6,772 nt of DNA, taken from the NCBI GenBank assembly GCA_964521025.1, contig CAZFPK010000091.1, forward strand, positions 1 through 6,772, given 5' to 3'. The notes under the pieces are model-generated. The model did not search any database. It saw only the letters and a list, made by a program, of their open reading frames with translations, and had not been told where the DNA came from. Every line of letters starts with the position of its first letter. Position 1 is the stretch's first letter. The position numbers and the translations under genes are program-made. This DNA comes from DRTC01 sp964521025 (GTDB lineage: Bacteria > Cloacimonadota > Cloacimonadia > Cloacimonadales > TCS61). Shown one piece after another: positions 1-3,420 of this stretch.

Positions 1-29
1 TAAAGGTAACCATAATAATAGAGAAAATG

Positions 30-47
30 GCGTTAGTGTGCTAACGC
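30..47. repeat. Perfect inverted repeat, 7-bp arms, TGTG loop
   Basis: GCGTTAG (30-36) and CTAACGC (41-47) are exact complements around TGTG. No T-run follows on either strand, so it is not a classic terminator. It could be a protein-binding site. Its CTAACG core also occurs many times in the array inside the transposase gene. Confidence 0.5.
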
Positions 48-92
48 AGTGGTGGTGTGGGTTAGAAGACAGGCGACAAAAATTTAAAAACC

Positions 93-156
93 GAGAAAAA
101 GTTTGATTATTACAATTATAATCGAAATAAATGAGAAAAGTTTGTAATGATTACAA
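93..156 (+). repeat. Two direct copies of GAGAAAA(A)GTTTG...ATTACAA
   Basis: Copy one lies at 93-115 and copy two at 133-156. Both read GAGAAAA(A)GTTTG, then a short AT spacer, then ATTACAA, and start 40 bp apart. Shorter GAGAAAA cores at 21 and 208 may be further members. Repeats of about 22 bp near an end are what a MuA-like transposase binds (L1, L2, L3 in Mu). That role is inferred here. Confidence 0.4.
142..156. promoter_or_regulatory. Perfect 15-bp palindrome, possible operator
   Basis: TTGTAAT-G-ATTACAA is a perfect 7+1+7 palindrome, the same geometry as the palindrome in the repressor promoter (739-753), although the half-site sequence differs. It lies inside the second copy of the left-region direct repeat. 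It could bind a dimeric regulator. No function is proven. Confidence 0.35.
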
Positions 157-294
157 CTTGAAAATTATCTCAATTATTATGCAAATCTTTGAGAGTTTTT
201 AATAAACGAGAAAAATCTCTATTAATTTTGTTAAGTTACCGACCTTTTTTACACTTCTCTAGATTACTATATAAGAGTCATATATATATAGAGA

Positions 295-684
295 CTAAAT
301 TTTTGCAAAAATATCCTCTTTTTTTAGATTAAAAAATTTCAGGAACCTCTCGAAAAATTCTATATTAAGTTCTTTATTCTCCTTCTCAAGCAGAGAAATA
401 TCTTTTTTTATTTTTGCAATCTCATTTTCGAGCTGCATTATCCTCTCATCTTTACTCGTTTCACCGCTTTCCGCTAGGAACATCTCCCCTTTGCCGGTTA
501 AAAGCCAATTGATATCCAAATTATAGTTTTCAGTTATATTGTACAATACTTTAATTGAAGGAAGAATTCGACCTTTTTCATAATCTGCAATGGTAGCCTG
601 ATTACAATTAAGCGTTTCAGCGACGCTTCGCTGTGTTAATTTTAAATAATTTCTAAATTTTTTAAGTCTGTCTCCAATAAGCAT
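295..684 (-). CDS. XRE/Cro-CI family phage repressor with C-terminal coiled coil
   Basis: This 129-aa protein is the probable lysogeny (immunity) repressor, a cytoplasmic DNA-binding protein. Residues about 6-62 form an HTH_3/XRE domain: LTQRSVAETLNCNQATIADYE carries the helix-turn-helix, and the domain closes with INWLLTGKGEMF, a signature seen in many phage CI-like repressors. Residues about 78-112 are a charged coiled coil that would give dimers, followed by a short Phe/Leu-rich helix. There is no LexA-type protease domain, so RecA-driven self-cleavage is not expected. It is transcribed leftward, away from the early operon, as the c gene is in Mu. The ATG is preceded only by a weak GGCGGG-like site. 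A promoter with an embedded palindrome lies just upstream, suggesting autoregulation. The fold is sure; the immunity role is inferred from position. Confidence 0.85.
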   Translation of the reverse strand: MLIGDRLKKFRNYLKLTQRSVAETLNCNQATIADYEKGRILPSIKVLYNITENYNLDINWLLTGKGEMFLAESGETSKDERIMQLENEIAKIKKDISLLEKENKELNIEFFERFLKFFNLKKEDIFAKI

Positions 685-735
685 TTAGCACCCGCCATAA
701 AAAAAATATAACTAAAAACTATAAAATAGATTGAC

Positions 736-764
736 AGTATAACTGCCAGTTATTTTTCTGACAC
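736..764 (-). promoter_or_regulatory. Candidate repressor promoter with embedded operator
   Basis: On the minus strand GTGTCA (764-759) and TATACT (741-736) are separated by exactly 17 bp. This puts transcription start near 729, about 45 nt before the repressor ATG. The perfect palindrome ATAACTG-C-CAGTTAT (739-753) sits between and overlaps the -10, where a bound dimer would block RNA polymerase. The -35 matches the consensus at four of six positions. An alternative -10, TATAGT, lies at 723-718. Confidence 0.45.
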
Positions 765-773
765 CAGATTCGC

Positions 774-793
774 TGACATCGGAAATGATGTCA
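774..793. repeat. Inverted repeat TGACATC/GATGTCA
   Basis: Arms of 7 bp at 774-780 and 787-793 flank GGAAAT. It lies 29 bp past the stop codon of the leftward gene 822-1253. No T-run follows on the minus strand, so a rho-independent terminator is unlikely and a protein-binding site is as probable. The right arm overlaps a minus-strand TTGACA. Confidence 0.35.
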
Positions 794-821
794 AGGATAA
801 AATTTAAGGTGGTGTTTATGA

Positions 822-1253
822 TTAAAAAGGAGAATCGCCTCCAAAAGGCCAAAACACGATGTTATTTAGCATCAATTCTTGATGAGCGTATTTTCCGGCA
901 ATTGCTATGTTTGTATGTAAGAATAAACCACACTCATCAAGATAATGGTAAAGAACATTTAAAAACCGGATCGAATTCTGAAAGTGCCAATTCGAGCAAA
1001 GAGCAAGACATAACCTGTCGTTTGATTTCAGTTCGTTCAATCCTGTTAGATAATTATCAGGAGCAAGGCGAACAATGTCATATACTTTCTTCATATTTAG
1101 CCGATACCACTTCAGAAAATAATCCAAACCCTTGTTTGAACAAAGACGGTGAAGGTTCTTTAGGTCTTCCTCATTCAGAAGAGAATCTAAAAATTTCAAA
1201 TTTTGCTTACATAGGTCGATTTCTTCTCTCACACAATTCATGTAACTGTCCAT
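822..1253 (-). CDS. Hypothetical helical protein in the immunity region
   Basis: I do not recognise this 143-aa protein. It is rich in Leu, Asn and Cys, looks all-helical, has no signal peptide or clear membrane segment, and ends in a Gly/Phe-rich tail (WPFGGDSPF). The ATG at 1253 is preferred over an upstream in-frame GTG at 1262, because AAAGGAG lies about 8 nt before the ATG. It shares direction with the repressor 137 bp downstream and may be co-transcribed with it. It starts opposite the early operon. By position it could help set immunity or modify the host during lysogeny, but that is guesswork. A 180-codon frame covers the same DNA on the plus strand. This strand is chosen for its canonical ribosome binding site and protein-like composition. 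Confidence 0.6.
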   Translation of the reverse strand: MDSYMNCVREEIDLCKQNLKFLDSLLNEEDLKNLHRLCSNKGLDYFLKWYRLNMKKVYDIVRLAPDNYLTGLNELKSNDRLCLALCSNWHFQNSIRFLNVLYHYLDECGLFLHTNIAIAGKYAHQELMLNNIVFWPFGGDSPF

Positions 1254-1342
1254 TGATAACACTCCTTTTAACTGATTTTAAATCTCCATACTATACAGGA
1301 AAACATGATAGAATTGTTAAACAATAAAAAAAAGGAGCAAAG
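1254..1342. promoter_or_regulatory. Divergent promoter/operator region of the early operon
   Basis: On the plus strand TG-A-TAGAAT (1306-1314) is a good extended -10 element and predicts transcription start near 1321. No good -35 is visible, as is usual for extended -10 promoters. The perfect palindrome ATTGTT-A-AACAAT (1313-1325) overlaps the end of the -10 and the predicted start, an ideal operator position for the repressor or the Ner-like protein. AAGGAG precedes the 1343 ATG. On the minus strand AAAGGAG serves the leftward gene. A minus-strand TATAGT-like -10 lies near 1292-1297, without a clear -35. Confidence 0.5.
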
Positions 1343-1579
1343 ATGAAATATCCTGAAAATGTGATCAAGGCAGCGATGAAGATGCGGGAAATAACAGCTT
1401 TAGATATTGTGAAAGTATCAGGAATGGAAAGAAGTCATATTCATCGTTATATCACCGGAAAAAGGAATTCGGAAAAGTTAGATAGGATCATGGAGGCTGT
1501 TATGGGAATGGAACTGAAAGCATTATCCGAGTTGAACACCAAAATTCTGGATCAGCATGCAGCGAACGGAGGTATCTGA
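1343..1579 (+). CDS. Ner/Cro-like small HTH regulator
   Basis: This 78-aa protein is mostly a helix-turn-helix domain. Residues about 17-40 (TALDIVKVSGMERSHIHRYITGK) fit the pattern helix 2, turn, recognition helix, and the IHRYITGKR segment resembles Cro/CI-type recognition regions. It is the first rightward gene after the divergent promoter, the place of ner in Mu. There Ner turns down both the early and repressor promoters, so the same job is likely here. AAGGAG sits 6 nt before the ATG. Its TGA overlaps the next ATG (TGATG), so the next gene is probably translationally coupled. Being an HTH protein is fairly sure. The Ner role is inferred from synteny and size, not sequence identity. Confidence 0.7.
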   Translation: MKYPENVIKAAMKMREITALDIVKVSGMERSHIHRYITGKRNSEKLDRIMEAVMGMELKALSELNTKILDQHAANGGI

Positions 1580-1758
1580 TGAAAAGATTATTGGATGTAG
1601 GTGATTATGTTTATTATTACGATAAAGATGGAAACACTGTTCCTACAATGGTTTTAGGGGCATATCCAAAAACGAAAAGAATCAGAATTGTAAACTTTAT
1701 GGGAAAAGAAGTCACTGTTTTGATGTCAAAATGTGAATTACAAAAAGGGAAACCATAA
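1579..1758 (+). CDS. Small hypothetical early protein (59 aa)
   Basis: This short gene starts on the ATG that overlaps the previous stop. GGAGG lies 6 nt upstream, and the gene ends in TAATG, overlapping the next start. The product is basic and beta-rich: MKRLLDVGDYVYYYDKDG, then TKRIRIVNFMGKEVTVLMS, then a Lys-rich end. The early VGDYVYYY and the alternating hydrophobic strands suggest a small SH3/KOW-like beta barrel, as seen in proteins that bind nucleic acid or a partner, but this is a fold guess. I do not recognise a family. The tight coupling on both sides and the good ribosome binding site make it a real gene. Confidence 0.65.
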   Translation: MKRLLDVGDYVYYYDKDGNTVPTMVLGAYPKTKRIRIVNFMGKEVTVLMSKCELQKGKP

Positions 1759-2015
1759 TGAAAAAACTAACCATCGTAACCAGTGATTCCTGTGCCGGTT
1801 GTCATACTCTAATTGGTGACCTGGTGCGGGAGAATATCGATTTCACGGAGTTAAATGCAGATGGCATCGGAGACCATAAAAAGATCATAGCGTTGGGAGT
1901 CGGAATGAGAGGAATGCCAACAATCGTGATCAAGGATCAAAACAATGTTATCCAATATTACAATGTCGGATATTCAAAGAAGATCGTAGATGAAATTATC
2001 AGGGGGCTAAAATGA
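1758..2015 (+). CDS. Thioredoxin/glutaredoxin-fold small protein with CAGC redox motif
   Basis: This 85-aa protein has the minimal thioredoxin fold. A first strand (KKLTIVTSD) runs into a CxxC site, CAGC (C12 and C15). A helix and a second strand follow, then GMPTIVI with the cis-proline P54, the next strand NVIQYYNVGY and a final helix. CxxC, the cis-Pro before Thr, and the length match NrdH/glutaredoxin-like proteins. The likely role is cytoplasmic dithiol-disulfide exchange, for example reducing a phage or host ribonucleotide reductase, or changing a host target's redox state. No reductase gene is in the window, so the partner is unknown. It starts in TAATG of the previous gene and its TGA overlaps the next ATG. 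The fold is quite sure; the substrate is not. Confidence 0.8.
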   Translation: MKKLTIVTSDSCAGCHTLIGDLVRENIDFTELNADGIGDHKKIIALGVGMRGMPTIVIKDQNNVIQYYNVGYSKKIVDEIIRGLK

Positions 2016-2161
2016 CAGTCAGAGAACTGATAGATCATCTGATAGATTATGACAGCGATGCTATAGTCACGATGGATATCGGCTTTAAATGTGTGGATGT
2101 TAAGGATACGATGAGCAATGCCGACGATAGTATTGTGATGTTGATGGGAGATGAGGAATAA
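2012..2161 (+). CDS. Small acidic phage protein (49 aa), MTVRELIDHL type
   Basis: The ATG overlaps the previous TGA (ATGA), with AGGGGG 4 nt upstream. The product begins MTVRELIDHLIDYDSDAIVTM, the form of a very common small phage and plasmid protein that typically starts MTV-x-ELI-x-L and continues with a D-x-D-A-x-V strand. Its function is unknown to me. It is acidic, with a predicted helix (residues 3-12), a strand (17-22), a Cys at 27 and a DDSIVMLM strand near the end. It is the last of four overlapping early genes; a 39-nt gap with a hairpin follows. The start pattern and coupling support it as real. Confidence 0.65.
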   Translation: MTVRELIDHLIDYDSDAIVTMDIGFKCVDVKDTMSNADDSIVMLMGDEE

Positions 2162-2165
2162 CAAT

Positions 2166-2196
2166 GTTCAGAACAAGTTCTGAACTACAATGGAGG
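2166..2196 (+). promoter_or_regulatory. Hairpin plus Shine-Dalgarno module (copy 1)
   Basis: GTTCAGAAC (2166-2174) and GTTCTGAAC (2177-2185) are perfect complements around AA. As RNA this gives an 8-bp stem with a CAAG loop. Six nt later comes GGAGG (2192-2196), the ribosome binding site of the next gene. The same arrangement with altered stem bases recurs at 3045-3075. It may act as an mRNA stabiliser, a translational control element or a dimer-binding DNA site. Confidence 0.55.
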
Positions 2197-2200
2197 AATG

Positions 2201-2437
2201 ATGGATTATGTTATTTATGTTTTGTTTTTGGTATTGGTGGTGATCATCATGGCTGGAGTGAAGATGTTTATCGGTGTGAACCGGGCAAATGATCATTTTA
2301 AGAAGTTATTTAGAGAAAAAGAAATCGAACTGGCAGCACAGAAACGAGAGAAGGAATGCTTGAAATTCAGGAATGAACGGACGGAAAAAGATTTGGAAGT
2401 CTCTCATCGGCATCTGGAGAGGATGATTGCGAATTGA
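2201..2437 (+). CDS. Small single-pass membrane protein with coiled-coil tail
   Basis: This 78-aa protein starts with a hydrophobic segment (residues about 3-25, YVIYVLFLVLVVIIMAGVKM), then has a long charged helix (about 30-75) rich in Lys, Glu and Arg that should form a coiled coil. It is likely anchored in the inner membrane, with the coiled coil probably cytoplasmic since the charge is after the membrane segment. I do not recognise a family. The shape is shared by spanin-like, scaffold-like and anchoring proteins, but an early-operon site does not favour lysis. An ATG at 2198 touches GGAGGA, so the ATG at 2201 is the better start. The stop codon lies in a heptamer repeat tract. Confidence 0.6.
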   Translation: MDYVIYVLFLVLVVIIMAGVKMFIGVNRANDHFKKLFREKEIELAAQKREKECLKFRNERTEKDLEVSHRHLERMIAN

Positions 2438-2474
2438 ATATTGAATATTGAATATTGAATATTGAAAATTGAAG
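2433..2474 (+). repeat. Heptamer tandem repeat (ATTGAAT)n, six units
   Basis: ATTGAAT repeats four times without error from 2433, followed by ATTGAAA and ATTGAAG. The tract contains the stop codon of the membrane-protein gene and leads into the next gene. The same heptamer reappears after the transposase and after the ATPase. Confidence 0.9.
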
Positions 2475-2503
2475 AAAAAAGAAAGAAAAATGAAGAAAGA
2501 AGA

Positions 2504-3046
2504 ATGAAAGACAATCGAGAACTTTATCTAAAAGCAGTTTCCATGATAGGGAAAGAGCAGATGGTCATGAAATTACACAGTTTCCTCTTGAGATCGATCA
2601 GGAAAGCGAGAACAGATCAGGGATTGCCTTCCGGTGATGAGATCAACTCTAAAATCGAACTGATCATCGCACATCTGAATAAATTGACCGGTTTGAATTA
2701 CAGATCATCGACGAAAGCGACCCGCAATTTGATCCGGTTCTGGCTGATACAGGGTTTTACGGTCGAGGACTTTAAAAAAGTGCATGAGATCAAGTGTAAA
2801 CAGTGGTTGAACAATGAAAATAGTGTGTATTTGCGTCCGCTGACACTGTATAACGGCTCTAAATTCGAGGGCTATCTGCAGCAGTGGTATATAAATAAAT
2901 CGCGGGAAGAACACCGGGAGAGGAAAAAGAAGATAACTCACCCCGGCCATCTCTTACAAGAGAGGGAGACAAAAAAAGCAAATAAGGAATCTGCGGAGAA
3001 AATACACGGGATCATGGAGAATCTGAGGAAGAAGTTGAGGAAATGA
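2504..3046 (+). CDS. Protein with conserved phage replisome-organizer C-terminal domain (Phg_2220_C type)
   Basis: In this 180-aa protein, residues about 51-128 match the conserved phage C-terminal domain found on replisome-organizer/DnaD-like proteins. The hallmarks in order are IIAHLNKLTGLNYRSSTKAT, RNLIRFWLIQGFTVEDFKKV, then YLRPLTLYNGSKFEGYLQQW. In those proteins it follows an N-terminal winged helix and helps load replication proteins at an origin. Here only about 50 helical residues precede it, with no clear winged helix. Residues 144-156 are encoded by a palindromic repeat. A Lys-rich helix ends the protein. The ATG at 2504 follows purine-rich GAAGAAAGAAGA. An in-frame TTG at 2462 would start inside the heptamer repeats and is less likely. 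The stop overlaps the next hairpin module. The domain call is strong; the function is inferred. Confidence 0.75.
   Translation: MKDNRELYLKAVSMIGKEQMVMKLHSFLLRSIRKARTDQGLPSGDEINSKIELIIAHLNKLTGLNYRSSTKATRNLIRFWLIQGFTVEDFKKVHEIKCKQWLNNENSVYLRPLTLYNGSKFEGYLQQWYINKSREEHRERKKKITHPGHLLQERETKKANKESAEKIHGIMENLRKKLRK
2933..2969 (+). repeat. Palindromic repeat element, copy A, inside a coding gene
   Basis: The 37-nt unit starts ATAACTCACCCCGGCC and continues as an imperfect hairpin: TCTCTT (2950-2955), AC, AAGAGA (2958-2963), extended by CC/GG past an A-G mismatch. It matches the unit at 6714-6751 at all but about three positions. Here it is translated ITHPGHLLQERE. It lies between the conserved domain and the C-terminal helix of its host gene. 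Confidence 0.8.
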
Positions 3047-3075
3047 TCGGAACAAGTTCCGATCTACTAATGGAG
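3045..3075 (+). promoter_or_regulatory. Hairpin plus Shine-Dalgarno module (copy 2)
   Basis: GATCGGAAC (3045-3053) and GTTCCGATC (3056-3064) pair perfectly around AA. Seven nt later is GGAG (3072-3075), the ribosome binding site for the 3083 start. Compared with copy 1 the inner GAAC-AA-GTTC is the same, while two outer positions differ with matching changes on the other arm, so pairing is kept. CTAC and AATGGAG after the stem are also shared. Confidence 0.6.
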
Positions 3076-3082
3076 ATATTCT

Positions 3083-3352
3083 ATGACTATCGAAGTTAAT
3101 TATTTTGTTTCTCCGGAGCATTTCAAGGAAGTCGAAGGTGCTGTCGATGATGATCGAGGAACGCTGAAAGTGACCTTGAGACGGTTCGGAGTAGCGATCA
3201 ATTATATTAAGGTGAATGATATCGTAGAGAAATTCATTCATGATGAGGGTGTGTTCATGGAAAGTGAAGTATCCAAAGATCATCAGCCCTGCATCCTGAT
3301 CACGAAGAGAAGTGAGATCAGAGATATTATAAATTATGATGTCAGGAATTGA
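3083..3352 (+). CDS. Hypothetical acidic early protein (89 aa)
   Basis: I do not recognise a family. The 89-aa product is slightly acidic and looks like a compact alpha/beta domain. It has a first strand (TIEVNYFVS), a helix with EHFKEVEGAVDDD, a basic strand (GTLKVTLRRFGVAINYIKV), a helix (NDIVEKFIHDEG), a strand with CILITKRS and a last helix. There is no signal peptide or membrane segment and only one Cys. GGAG lies 7 nt before the ATG, just behind a hairpin. It sits directly upstream of the transposase gene, separated by nonamer repeats, so a role as a transposition or regulation accessory is possible but unproven. The start, ribosome binding site and fold-like composition support a real gene. 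Confidence 0.6.
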   Translation: MTIEVNYFVSPEHFKEVEGAVDDDRGTLKVTLRRFGVAINYIKVNDIVEKFIHDEGVFMESEVSKDHQPCILITKRSEIRDIINYDVRN

Positions 3353-3370
3353 AAATAGGAAGATTTATCC

Positions 3371-3397
3371 ACGAATTACACGAATTACACGAATAAA
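3371..3397 (+). repeat. Nonamer direct repeat ACGAATTAC
   Basis: ACGAATTAC occurs twice in tandem (3371-3388), followed by ACGAATAAA (3389-3397). It fills most of the gap before the transposase gene. Similar CACGAATTA-type tracts are, from memory, common intergenic repeats in several bacterial groups. Confidence 0.8.
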
Positions 3398-3420
3398 ATG
3401 AAAGAATTAAGGAATTGAGC

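Larger units (their letters stand above)
1..294. promoter_or_regulatory. AT-rich non-coding left region, probable phage-end / transposase-binding zone
   Basis: No convincing gene is present. By Mu gene order, the DNA beyond the 3' end of the leftward repressor should lead to attL, and this stretch has the expected repeat-rich look. It holds GAGAAAA at 21, 93, 133 and 208. The copies at 93 and 133 continue with GTTTG and end in ATTACAA. Inverted repeats are GCGTTAG/CTAACGC (30-47), GATTAT/ATAATC (105-123) and a perfect TTGTAAT-G-ATTACAA palindrome (142-156). The exact phage terminus cannot be fixed from one window, because no flanking duplication or second end is visible. Interpretation as an end region is inference from synteny. 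Confidence 0.45.

Noticed and set aside
2..106. Frame open from the left edge to a TGA at 104-106 (34 codons), possibly the tail of an interrupted host or phage gene
   Set aside because: Short, no start in the window, unrecognised peptide, and it runs through the direct-repeat region. Such a length is plausible by chance.
256..294. Terminator of the repressor gene from the TCTCTA...TATATA...TAGAGA inverted repeats
   Set aside because: The stem is almost all A-T and no proper T-run follows on the minus strand, so I do not call it a terminator.
731..759. Plus-strand promoter starting with a perfect TTGACA at 731
   Set aside because: At 17-bp spacing the -10 position reads TTTTCT, and no well-supported rightward gene follows closely.
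785..1327. Plus-strand 180-codon frame taken as the gene in place of the minus-strand one
   Set aside because: Weaker ribosome binding site and non-protein-like composition. The minus-strand gene has AAAGGAG at proper spacing. Kept as a low-interest finding only.
1958..2164. Minus-strand 68-codon frame
   Set aside because: Shadow of the 1758-2015 and 2012-2161 genes, which are coupled and have good ribosome binding sites.
2705..3283. Minus-strand frames at 2705-2950 and 2954-3283
   Set aside because: Antisense to genes with a recognised domain or good start signals. No ribosome binding sites of note.
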